Origin: Sulfidibacter corallicola | GTDB taxonomy: Bacteria > Acidobacteriota > Holophagae > Acanthopleuribacterales > Acanthopleuribacteraceae | NCBI RefSeq assembly: GCF_017498545.1 | Contig: NZ_CP071793.1 | Coordinates: 3,224,001 to 3,288,000, forward strand | Direction of reading: 5' to 3' | DNA length: 64,000 bases | Part shown: positions 27,067 through 34,844 of the stretch, piece after piece | Layout of the letters: the number at the start of each line of letters is the position of its first letter | Numbering within the stretch: position 1 is the first letter of the stretch | Program-made: the position numbers and the translations under genes | Notes under the pieces: model-generated | Seen by the model: only the letters and a program-made list of their open reading frames with translations | Told to the model about the DNA's origin: nothing | Database searches by the model: none

Positions 27067-27243
27067 GCGTGGCTGAAGGTGCGACCGGACGTCGCTGCGT
27101 GGCTGAAGGTGCAACCGGACGTCGTCGATGGAAAGGGATTGCGTCAGGAATCGGATGTCCGATGGGACCCTACCCCGGAACGCGACGTGGCACGGGACGG
27201 GCTCCTGCCCCGGGTCGCGCTGAAGGTGCGACCGGACGTCGCT
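27067..27243. repeat. Three copies of a 30-bp repeat
   Basis: GCGTGGCTGAAGGTGCGACC GGACGTCGCT occurs at 27067-27096 and, with one or two changes, directly after it at 27097-27126; a third copy, shortened at its left end, is at 27217-27243. Between them GGCACGGGACGGGCTCCTGC is shared in changed form with 52365-52385. Confidence 0.8.
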
Positions 27244-27263
27244 ATGGACCACAGCTTATTTAG

Positions 27264-27614
27264 AACGCGGGCCTTTGGCCCGCCACCAGCAGGCACCCCA
27301 AAGGGGTGAAACAATACAGCGAAGGGTGAGGTGCCGAAGAGGCACCGTAACCCTGGTTGTTCGGGGTTCCCGAACCCCAGCCCTGAAGGGGCGGCTCCGC
27401 GAAGGGTCCACCGAATGTGACGTGAACTCCGCAATCGACCACGGCAGTGACGTCAATTTGGGGGGCCTTCGTAGTCCCGTCCCTCCAGGGCAGGATGCTG
27501 GAACCCCAGACAACCAGGGTTGCGTCGCCTCCGGCTCCTTAACCGGACCGCCTTCGCTGTAATGTGTGACCCTTACAGGGTCCCTGCAGGTGGCGCGCCT
27601 TCGGCCCGCGTTTT
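27264..27614. repeat. Large imperfect palindromic element, copy 1
   Basis: The outer ends AACGCGGGCCTTTGGCCCGC (left) and the complement of GGCGCGCCTTCGGCCCGCG (right) match, and the similarity runs inward for about 110 bases: both arms carry ACAGCGAAGG and AACCCTGGTTGT in inverted order. The element is non-coding and closely related to the one at 52536-52854. It could fold as one long hairpin in RNA or as a cruciform in DNA. Confidence 0.8.
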
Positions 27615-27634
27615 AAATTTTTTGTGGTCCAAAC

Positions 27635-27810
27635 ATGGGTTTGGCCATCCCTCCAGGATTGGCCCGGGACGGCGTTCATGTAAACATGGGATCCATCACC
27701 AACAGCGGTCATCCCAACCCTAGGGTATGCCTGGATGTGCCTCGTCCGCCGCGAATCGAAAGCCTGAATGGTCACCGACGCGGCCAATCCTGAAGGATAA
27801 GTCCCGTACA
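27635..27810. repeat. GGCCATCCC-type dispersed repeat units flanking the palindrome
   Basis: TTTGGCCATCCCTCCAGGAT TGGCCCGGGACGG at 27640-27672 is nearly identical to units at 52876 and 52940. An inverted partner (GCGGCCAATCCTGAAGGATA) lies at 27780-27799. The same flank-to-palindrome arrangement occurs at the 52.5 kb copy. Confidence 0.7.
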
Positions 27811-27873
27811 TGGCCACCCTTCGAGCCTGGCGCCGAAACATCCCAAAGCGATATCAGCGCACCACTCGGTGCT

Positions 27874-28356
27874 TCAGGTATGCACCAACATGAAATTGCG
27901 GTCGGGCACGATCGGCGTTTCGGGATAGGTCAGGGTCACGTCCCCGATCCAGTGATGGCGCCGGCGATCCAGGCGGGTCTCCAGATCTTCCCGACTGTAA
28001 TCGGCCTGTACGATGTTGGCGCTCGTCGCGCAAAATCCTTCCAACGTGTTGGCGTTGATCACCGCATAGTGTTCTTCGTCGATGGTGCTGGTGACGAAGG
28101 GGGCGACACCACAGCGGCCGCAGAGGTAGAAGTCGGAAGTGTTGGTACCGAAGCGGTATAGCCGAATCGCGTCGGCATCGTAGACCTCGGCGATCAGGAC
28201 ACCTTCGGGGTGCGCGGCATAGCGACTGCCGTTCTTGGTGCAGAAGCGACATTTACAGGCGCAGGCGGTCAGCGCTTCCAAGGGCTCCGGCGAATAGTAG
28301 CGGTAGTGGATATTCCCGCAATGGCAACAACCGTCGAGTTTGTAGAAATGATCCAT
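27874..28356 (-). CDS. GFA/CENP-V-family zinc-binding protein
   Basis: This 160-residue protein has the cysteine pattern of the GFA domain: GCCHCGNIHY at 9-18, CACKCRFCTK at 32-41, and CGRCGVAPF in the second half, giving two zinc sites. The family is named after glutathione-dependent formaldehyde-activating enzyme, but most members have other or unknown roles, so formaldehyde chemistry should not be assumed. The ATG at 28354-28356 has GAGAAGG upstream. It ends beside the repeat-rich region. No detoxification partner genes (adhC, fghA) are near. Confidence 0.85.
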   Translation of the reverse strand: MDHFYKLDGCCHCGNIHYRYYSPEPLEALTACACKCRFCTKNGSRYAAHPEGVLIAEVYDADAIRLYRFGTNTSDFYLCGRCGVAPFVTSTIDEEHYAVINANTLEGFCATSANIVQADYSREDLETRLDRRRHHWIGDVTLTYPETPIVPDRNFMLVHT

Positions 28357-28959
28357 GATGCCTTCTCACGTTCTGACCCAAAGGGCACGTTCAGAAAATG
28401 GGGGTTGTAAGGGTTGGCGCAGGCGTGGATCGAATAGGGCCTTGGTAACGGGATTTTGCGCGAAAACTGAGACCGCGGCGACTGAGGTTGCGAGGATCGG
28501 CGACGAGCCTGAACCCCCGGGAGAAGTGGGACGTGACAAAGGACCGGCGTCACCCACTGAAAAATCCCCGGCGTCAGGGAACAGGGCCATCGTCCAAGAA
28601 GAGACGGTGTGCTTTCTTCATCATCCAGTGTTGATCGAACACCCCAATCTTAAAATGGAACGCCGCGTTGAGACAACTGAATATTGGTCCAGTTTTCTTC
28701 GAACGACAGATATCATAATTTCGTGGCCGGAAACGGTCGTCCTGCCGGCATGACGAACAGCGCCACACCACCGTTTCGCCCATTCGGCTTGATCGGATGC
28801 GGGCGAAGTGTTGTGATAGGTACCTCACCTCCGATATTCAATCGCCACGGCCGGCTCCGCGAGCCTACCGCCGAGCCCTTCTCGGATCCCTCTCCGGAAC
28901 GGTGTTTTTTCGCGTTTGATGTCAAGCGGTTGACCAAATCACACACAAGGACGGACCAC
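28357..28959. other. Divergent intergenic region
   Basis: The gap lies between the GFA gene (minus) and the VOC gene (plus). No gene, repeat or clear promoter is seen. The local frames show non-coding composition. Confidence 0.4.
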
Positions 28960-29352
28960 ATGAGTGAACACGAGGCACCGAAAGTCGGCAGCATCGGTTG
29001 GATCGATCTGACCGTCGACAACGCGGACGAGGTTCGCGACTTCTACAAGGAGGTCGTCGGTTACAAGACATCGGAAGTCAGCATGGGCGATTACGCCGAC
29101 TATTGCCTGAACGTACCGGAGACCAACACCCCGGTGGCAGGCGTTTGCCACGCGCGCGGGGAAAATGCGAATCTTCCCGCCCAATGGCTGATCTACATGA
29201 CCGTGGCCGACCTGGACGCCAGTCTGGCCGCGGTAGAGGCACGCGGCGGCAAGATCGTCGTACCGGCAAAAGGCTTGGCGGGCGGTCGCTTCGCGGTGAT
29301 CACCGACCCCGCGGGCGCCATCTCGGCGCTCTACCAACCCCCCTCATCCTGA
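28960..29352 (+). CDS. VOC-family (glyoxalase/bleomycin-resistance fold) protein
   Basis: This 130-residue protein has two beta-alpha-beta-beta-beta modules: GSIGWIDLTVDNADEVRDFY in the first and LIYMTVADLDASLAAVEARG in the second, with AVITDPAGAISALYQP at the end. The order is that of the vicinal oxygen chelate superfamily. E-type metal ligands are not all obvious, so it could be an enzyme or a binding protein. The ATG at 28960 follows AAGGACGG. The OLD-type ATPase gene starts about 145 bases downstream on the same strand but has its own site. Confidence 0.85.
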   Translation: MSEHEAPKVGSIGWIDLTVDNADEVRDFYKEVVGYKTSEVSMGDYADYCLNVPETNTPVAGVCHARGENANLPAQWLIYMTVADLDASLAAVEARGGKIVVPAKGLAGGRFAVITDPAGAISALYQPPSS

Positions 29353-29496
29353 CCAAGCGAACTCGGCTGTGGATTCCGGAAAGGAGCCAATCGGCCGAGT
29401 TCATCCGATTCCCTTTCGACAAACGCTTGAAGCACTGGCACATGGGTCGGGTTTCGTGGAGAATGGAGTGATCAAGCTTGCAGGAGCTGTTGGGGC

Positions 29497-30633
29497 ATGC
29501 TGGACTCGTTATTCGTCAAAAATTTTCGTATTTTCGAAAAGCTCGAGATCGAAAAGCTCGGCCGAATCAACTTGATCGTCGGTCGCAACAACACGGGCAA
29601 GAGCTGCCTGCTCGAGGCCCTGCACATTTATGCCCAACGCGCCGATTTGGGTCTGCTGGCCTCCTTGAACCGTATCCGCGAGGAGGACTGGCTGTTCAGA
29701 TTTTCCCCAGAAGAATCCCAGGGTCTTTTCGTGGAGGATCATCCGTTTCGATTTTTCTTTCACGGTGCAGACTTGACGGCTCCTCGCAACCATATCGAAA
29801 TCGGCGAGATCAAAAATCATCAGGCCCGGCTCAAGCTGAGCATCGTTGATTCCACTCGTTCCGGGCAGGGCTCTCTGCCCTTGGAGAGTTCCGACTCGAT
29901 TGCCGATCGAGCCAAGAGAAAGAGATCTGCCTTGATGATGAAGGTAGATTTCGGTGGCATAACGGTATATCCCTTCGACCTGATTCAAGATTTCGAGCGG
30001 CGTCTCCTTGCAGAGCGTCCTGCGAATCGATTCCTTTTCAATCGCACGCACATGTCTGATGTCCAGGTTAGCCAATTGGTGTTCACCGGCGATCTGAATG
30101 TCAAAACCGTGCAGACTTGGTGGGATCAAGTGAATTTGTCACCGGAGCATCGGGAGCGCGTGTTCGAAATGCTTCGTTTGATCGAGCCGGACCTCCGGGA
30201 AGTGGTGTTTGTAGGGCACCTCCGCCAACCGACCGCCATGGCACTGCTGGGAAAAGAAAACCGCCACTTGCCACTAAAATCCTTCGGCGACGGAATGAAC
30301 CATCTCTTCCACATCGCGTTGGCTATGGTCAACAGTCGCGGCGGTTTCCTGCTCATCGACGAATTCGAAAACGGACTGCATTATGCCGTCCAACCCGAGA
30401 TATGGCGGGCGATATTTACTTTTGCCGAAGCGTTCGACGTTCAGGTTTTCGCTACAACCCACAGCATGGACTGCATTTCGGCTTTCAGAAGCGCTTCTCG
30501 AGAACGCGAGGACGCCTTGCTGTTCCATTTGGGAAGAAGCCGTAAAAAAAGTGAAAAAGGTCGCATTGTCGTCGCATCTTACGACCACGAGGAACTGGCA
30601 CTCACCGATTTGGCGGAAATGGAAGTGCGCTGA
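29497..30633 (+). CDS. OLD/AAA-type ATPase of a two-gene putative defence module
   Basis: This 378-residue ABC-class ATPase is like the OLD and AriA proteins. It begins LDSLFVKNFRIFEKLEIEKL, then Walker A GRNNTGKS (29-36). The ABC-like signature SFGDGMNHLFHIALAM and Walker B FLLIDEFENGLHYAVQ are followed by the H-loop VFATTHSMDC. No TOPRIM domain is fused; instead the next gene, overlapping by one base (TGATG), encodes one. Split ATPase/TOPRIM pairs occur in class 4 OLD systems such as PARIS, where the ATPase senses phage proteins and releases a toxic nuclease. The similarity is by architecture only. Codon use looks less GC-rich than the flanks, which fits horizontal transfer. Confidence 0.85.
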   Translation: MLDSLFVKNFRIFEKLEIEKLGRINLIVGRNNTGKSCLLEALHIYAQRADLGLLASLNRIREEDWLFRFSPEESQGLFVEDHPFRFFFHGADLTAPRNHIEIGEIKNHQARLKLSIVDSTRSGQGSLPLESSDSIADRAKRKRSALMMKVDFGGITVYPFDLIQDFERRLLAERPANRFLFNRTHMSDVQVSQLVFTGDLNVKTVQTWWDQVNLSPEHRERVFEMLRLIEPDLREVVFVGHLRQPTAMALLGKENRHLPLKSFGDGMNHLFHIALAMVNSRGGFLLIDEFENGLHYAVQPEIWRAIFTFAEAFDVQVFATTHSMDCISAFRSASREREDALLFHLGRSRKKSEKGRIVVASYDHEELALTDLAEMEVR

Positions 30634-31331
30634 TGACGAAAAAAGCGGTTCTTTTGGTGGAAGGTCAAGGGGATGTGCTTTTTTTCCAAGCTCTTCTGCG
30701 CAGAGAAGGACTCCTCGACGTCGTCGATATCGAACCGCCTCGTTCCTTTGGATTCCCAAGTGACTCGGTCTCGCTGTTTCCCAAGCTCATTGAGATCCTA
30801 GTTGGCAAACGCATGAGCACCGGCAATCTCGATTATCTGGGCGTTGTCGCAGACGCCGATCACACCAGCGGTGGGGGCGTCGATTCCAGGTGGTCGGCAA
30901 TCACCGAAGCACTAAAGAAACAGCGCTATCGAATTCCGAAAAATATGCCCAAACTGGCGAACACCGGAAGCATCTTCAAGAACACCGATGGATTACCGCC
31001 AGTAGGTCTGTGGCTCATGCCCAACCACGCAAACAACGGGATGCTGGAGGACCTGATTCTCGGTGCCGCCGATCGGGAGAACCCCGAGCAATCATCCCTG
31101 CTGAACTACGCAGACCGGGTAGTGACGGATTTACCAACTCGATTGTTCGGATCGACCCACGAAAGCAAAGCGAAGACCTATAGCTGGCTGGCCTGGCAGA
31201 AACGGCCGGGTCAGACTTTGGATGTGGCGATCAACGGCGAATTGCTGGACGCCGAAAACACATCGCTGAAAGGCCTCGTCGCATGGCTCCACCAGGTGTT
31301 CCCGGGGCTGAGCAGAAACAAACGACCATGA
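30633..31331 (+). CDS. DUF3226-like TOPRIM-fold protein partnered with OLD-type ATPase
   Basis: This 232-residue protein has TOPRIM hallmarks: AVLLVEGQGDVLFFQALL at residues 5-22 (catalytic-type Glu), VVADAD with the DxD pair near residue 75, and WLMPNHANNGMLEDLIL, the signature of DUF3226. The start codon overlaps the ATPase stop, so both are made in concert. TOPRIM domains in OLD nucleases cut nucleic acid, and in PARIS the separate AriB subunit acts as the effector. By analogy this would be the effector of the pair; that is inference. Its 3' end approaches the convergent PQQ-propeller gene with about 60 bases between. Confidence 0.8.
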   Translation: MTKKAVLLVEGQGDVLFFQALLRREGLLDVVDIEPPRSFGFPSDSVSLFPKLIEILVGKRMSTGNLDYLGVVADADHTSGGGVDSRWSAITEALKKQRYRIPKNMPKLANTGSIFKNTDGLPPVGLWLMPNHANNGMLEDLILGAADRENPEQSSLLNYADRVVTDLPTRLFGSTHESKAKTYSWLAWQKRPGQTLDVAINGELLDAENTSLKGLVAWLHQVFPGLSRNKRP

Positions 31332-31389
31332 ACCTGAAACAGGTCGAGAAAACCAGACGGCGTTCCTGCCGCCTGGTCGATTTCGATGG

Positions 31390-33876
31390 TTACATGCTGT
31401 CGTTTTTCAACGGGAACAGGGCGGACATGATGTTGCCGGTGCGGTTGCGCCAACTGGTCCAGTCCGTGCCCTCGGGCACTTCCTTTTTGGTCACCTTGTA
31501 ACCCTTGCCTTCCAGGAACTTGGCCATTTCGCGATTGGCTCGCGACAGGTCCCAGGCCTCGTCGGGGTTGCGGAGATCGTAGGCACTCCAACCAAGGTGG
31601 AACTCGAACTTGGCATCCGCCGCCTGAGCCAATTGGGGCGTGACCATGCCGTAGACGTAGTCCATGAACATGCCCGATTCGGTGCCTACCTTGGCAAATT
31701 GCTTGGGGTGCCCCAAGGTGATCATCAGCGCGTTCAAGCCCGTTACCCCGAATCCGATGTTGGCTCGCTGGTCGGGCTCGGATCGGGTGCGGTACTTTTC
31801 GTCGACGAAGGTGCACAGTTCCTCGGCGATCATGGGCCCATACTGGCGGGCCTCGAACGACGGGAACATGTCGACCAGGACCACGATGGTCGGTGCCACG
31901 GAGTCGCCGATCAGGTGGTTCAGCGCCTGGGGCCACTTGCCCTTTTCACGCGTCGCCTTGCCGCCGTGCACGATGGCCAGCGGATAGCGCTCTTCGCCCT
32001 TGTCGTACCCGGCCGGCAGGTACACGTCGAACGCGACCTTGGCTTTCAACTTGGCGCTTTCGATCTCGTGGCGTTCGAGCTTGCCGCGACGCTCGGGCGC
32101 GGCCTCTTTGACCAGGTATTCGGGCGACTGCCATTTGGGCATCGACAGGACGCTCATCGGCACGGCTTCGCCGGTGAAGCTCATCTCCATGTCTTTGCCG
32201 ACCATGGTCGTCACGGTCTTGTTCGGGTTGCGCGGATCATCGACCATTTCACCGTAGTTGACGATGAACAGGTAGGCGACCATGGCGTCGAGCGGCAATT
32301 GCATCGAGTAGTAGAACAGGTCGGTGCCGGCCAGATGGTGCATGGCGCGTTCCTGACGAGCGCCGAACATGTCGCCGGCCAGAGCCACGTCCTTGGCCGA
32401 TCCACGATACAGGAAGTGCACCCAACCGTCGGATTCGACGATCGGCATGGTTTTGTGCTTGGCCAGGAAGGCGTCCACCAGCTTGGTCTTTTTGGCCGAC
32501 GACTTGGCGCGACGGACCTTCGCCAGGAATTTGCCGAAGTCCGTGCCCTCGGCACGTTCGGTCGCTTGATCGAGACTGACCGCCATTTCGGGTTCGACGA
32601 CATCGAGGCGCGCCAATTGGCCGAAACTGCGGGTGATGATGCTCCCGGCCGCGAAGCCGGGCGGGCTCCAGGACTGTTTGGAGAACGGCTCGAGGCGCGC
32701 CTTCTCGCGAAACGCTTCGGGCGACGCCTCGGCCACGTGCACACTGCCCTGTTTGGTCTGCAGGACCAGGTGACCGTCGACCAAAATCAGGAACCCGTCA
32801 CCGGGAGGCCGGGAACGCCATTTGGGCTTGCCGTCGGCGACGTCGACACAGGTGAGAAAGCGGCTGGAGTAGGCGTAGAGGTGTCCCTCGTGGTAGATGG
32901 GCACGTTGTAACTGTTGCGAATGGCCCGGGTTTCCCATACCTGTTCGAGTTGGGGCTTGCCGTCCACGGTCTTGATTTCCACCAAGGTGGAGGCATCGTC
33001 CTGGTGGGCCAGGAAAATGCGCGACTTGCCGCACGGCACGGGGATCAGACTGGTGGCACCGCGGCCGCCATTTCCGTTGTGCGCCAATTCGAACAACAAC
33101 TCGCCCTTCTTGGGATCGATGGCGAACAGCTTGGTGTCTCCGGCGGCCAACAGAACGTCGCGATCCTGGTAACGCCAGGGTACCAATCCCTGGTAGTTGA
33201 TGCGATCACTGCCAACCATCCACAATTTTTCACCGGTCTTGGGATCGAAGCCGCCAATGGCGGTGCCTTCCCCACCCAGCAGCATGACCAGCACGCCATC
33301 GGTCACCAGCGGCGAGGCCCCGAAACCGTACCAGGGTTTGGGAATTTTGTGGGTTTCCTGTACGTCGACCTGCCACAGTTCCTTACCGGTCTTCAACTCG
33401 CGGGCGAACAGTTTACCCTGGGCACTGATGCTGAAGACGTGGCCGTCGTGGATGGCAGGGGTCGCGATCGGTCCGTCGTGGGAGCCGTCGTGACCCTTGT
33501 ACATGGGGCCGATCTCGGCGCGCCACAGCTCCTTGCCGCTGTCCATCGCAAAGCCGGCGACGAGGTCGTTGGTTCCATCGGTGAACATGGTGACGACGAC
33601 GCCCTCATCGGCGACGCATCCGGAATAGCCGCTGCCGAGCGGTGCGGTCCAACGGGTTTCGAGCGCCAAATGACGCTTGCCCTGAAAGACGCCCTGCTCC
33701 TTGGAGACACCATCGACGGCGGCGCCGCGGAAGGCGGGCCAGGACTCGGCGTTGCCGGCGATGAGCGACAGGGGAAGCAGAATCAAGGGGAGCACGAACG
33801 AAAGGGGTAGAACGAATCGGAAACGCCGACGGAAGAGCGACGGCGCCTGGCGGGGGTAGATGATCTTCGCAGACAT
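31390..33876 (-). CDS. PQQ-type beta-propeller protein fused to inactive enterochelin-esterase-like domain
   Basis: This 828-residue protein starts at the ATG 33874-33876 (GGAGA upstream) with an N-terminal membrane or signal segment (RFVLPLSFVLPLILLPLSLI). Residues about 45-430 are PQQ-like propeller repeats (AMDSGKELW, LKTGKELW, PKTGEKLW, PKKGELLF). An E-set/CBM48-like module (VHFLYRGSAKDVALAGDMFG) follows, then an esterase-D/Fes-like alpha/beta-hydrolase (about 600-828). Its nucleophile elbow reads GVTGL (Thr712 for Ser) and the His motif GGHDW reads EGTDW (Thr804), so hydrolysis is unlikely. It is probably a periplasmic binding or scaffold protein. It converges on the OLD/TOPRIM pair and is divergent from the TonB receptor. 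Confidence 0.8.
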   Translation of the reverse strand: MSAKIIYPRQAPSLFRRRFRFVLPLSFVLPLILLPLSLIAGNAESWPAFRGAAVDGVSKEQGVFQGKRHLALETRWTAPLGSGYSGCVADEGVVVTMFTDGTNDLVAGFAMDSGKELWRAEIGPMYKGHDGSHDGPIATPAIHDGHVFSISAQGKLFARELKTGKELWQVDVQETHKIPKPWYGFGASPLVTDGVLVMLLGGEGTAIGGFDPKTGEKLWMVGSDRINYQGLVPWRYQDRDVLLAAGDTKLFAIDPKKGELLFELAHNGNGGRGATSLIPVPCGKSRIFLAHQDDASTLVEIKTVDGKPQLEQVWETRAIRNSYNVPIYHEGHLYAYSSRFLTCVDVADGKPKWRSRPPGDGFLILVDGHLVLQTKQGSVHVAEASPEAFREKARLEPFSKQSWSPPGFAAGSIITRSFGQLARLDVVEPEMAVSLDQATERAEGTDFGKFLAKVRRAKSSAKKTKLVDAFLAKHKTMPIVESDGWVHFLYRGSAKDVALAGDMFGARQERAMHHLAGTDLFYYSMQLPLDAMVAYLFIVNYGEMVDDPRNPNKTVTTMVGKDMEMSFTGEAVPMSVLSMPKWQSPEYLVKEAAPERRGKLERHEIESAKLKAKVAFDVYLPAGYDKGEERYPLAIVHGGKATREKGKWPQALNHLIGDSVAPTIVVLVDMFPSFEARQYGPMIAEELCTFVDEKYRTRSEPDQRANIGFGVTGLNALMITLGHPKQFAKVGTESGMFMDYVYGMVTPQLAQAADAKFEFHLGWSAYDLRNPDEAWDLSRANREMAKFLEGKGYKVTKKEVPEGTDWTSWRNRTGNIMSALFPLKNDSM

Positions 33877-34844
33877 GATGCTTTTCTCTCCATCTGAAAA
33901 TCGACGCCTTTTCCCGCCCTCGCAAAACATGGGGACATGGCGGTCACCACCTGAGTGTTCCGCATCCAACGGGCCCAGCGAGCGTCTGACTGGTTTCCTC
34001 CTAACAGTGAGTCGGGGGTGGTTGCACGGGCTGGTATCGCATCCGCGGATTCGGCCTGGACGCACGAGAAAGGACAGGCTCCGCGGGCTGTTGCCGGCAA
34101 TCGGGATCGAATGCAAATTAGGGCCACCTCCCAAAGAACGGATCATGGATATCTGAGATGGACCGAGGGTTCCTGGGCTCCATGCGTGACGCAACACATC
34201 GAGGTTCACGATCAGGTCGAGGTCGACCGGGCGCCATCCGGAACCGGAAAGAGGCTCCGCATTCCGGACGAGTCGAGGGTGGGTACGGCGTCAGGTCACG
34301 GCAACCAGGTTGAAAAAGCAACCTACATCTGCACACCCGGCTGTGCCCGAGCCCTGACAACCGATACCCTAGGACCGGGTACGACTCGCCGATGGCGGCG
34401 CGCCATTCCCGGAACGTCATTTCGAGATGAACACCAAACTATAACACTTCGCCGGGAAGATGAGGCAAGCCGTGCTTCGTGCATGGGAGATCTTCGCCGA
34501 GGCGCGGATGGCGAACCGAGGTTCGGGCTCGCCGGAATAGGCACCGACTCCGAAATGTTCCCCACCCGAAGAATGCCCTTTCTGCAACACACTCCAGGTC
34601 GGACCCGCATTGAACACCCCGCTCCTCCACAGAAAAGACCCAGTTAAACCTGCCACCCGCCTGTTCTCTTTGTTAAAATCCAGGCGCGATTCCTCCTACC
34701 GTCTTTTCGCGATTCCGGCAGGCTCGTGCGAGCCGGCCAGGGTTGCCGTTCACCCTGTCGAGATGCCGCACCAGGCCCCGCCGCTGCGGGATGTCTCGAG
34801 GCCGACCTCGAGGATCAACCTATGAATTCGGAGGCCATCAAGCC
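33877..34844. other. Divergent intergenic region of almost 1 kb
   Basis: The region lies between the PQQ-propeller gene (minus) and the Oar-type receptor gene (plus). It contains a promoter candidate for the receptor near 34650-34679. Long frames here have shuffled Arg/Pro/Gly-rich composition and no ribosome site. I see no gene, repeat or RNA structure I can name. Confidence 0.45.
34650..34679 (+). promoter_or_regulatory. Promoter candidate for Oar-type receptor gene
   Basis: CTGCCA (34650-34655, four of six) and TAAAAT (34674-34679, five of six) are separated by 18 bases. TTGTTAAAATC also resembles the AT patch ahead of proS. Confidence 0.35.

Larger units (their letters stand above)
26704..27873. 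other. Repeat-rich non-coding region of 1.2 kb
   Basis: This is the longest gene-free stretch in the window. In order: the M64 upstream region, an AT-rich patch (26920-27020), short direct repeats (27067-27243), a large palindrome (27264-27614) and dispersed GGCCATCCC-type repeats (27635-27810). I see no gene in it. The pieces recur near 52.4-53.0 kb. Confidence 0.7.

Noticed and set aside
27874..28356. A true glutathione-dependent formaldehyde-activating enzyme
   Set aside because: The cysteine pattern supports only the GFA fold. No glutathione or formaldehyde genes are near, and most family members have other roles.
29353..31331. Gabija or Septu defence system
   Set aside because: Gabija needs a UvrD-like GajB and a fused TOPRIM in GajA, and Septu needs an HNH partner. 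Here the TOPRIM-like protein is separate and no helicase or HNH gene is adjacent.
31597..33810. A 737-codon open frame on the plus strand opposite the PQQ-propeller/esterase gene
   Set aside because: It is a mirror frame of a clear gene. Its product is His/Val/Gly-rich with no known motif and no ribosome site. Similar long antisense frames at 1779-3092, 9436-11325, 13432-15201, 21610-23466 and 24937-26715 are explained the same way by GC-rich codon use.
33955..34647. A 230-codon plus-strand frame in the gap before the Oar receptor
   Set aside because: The composition is Arg/Pro/Gly/Thr-rich with no ribosome site or recognisable motif, as in the other gaps. It is treated as non-coding.
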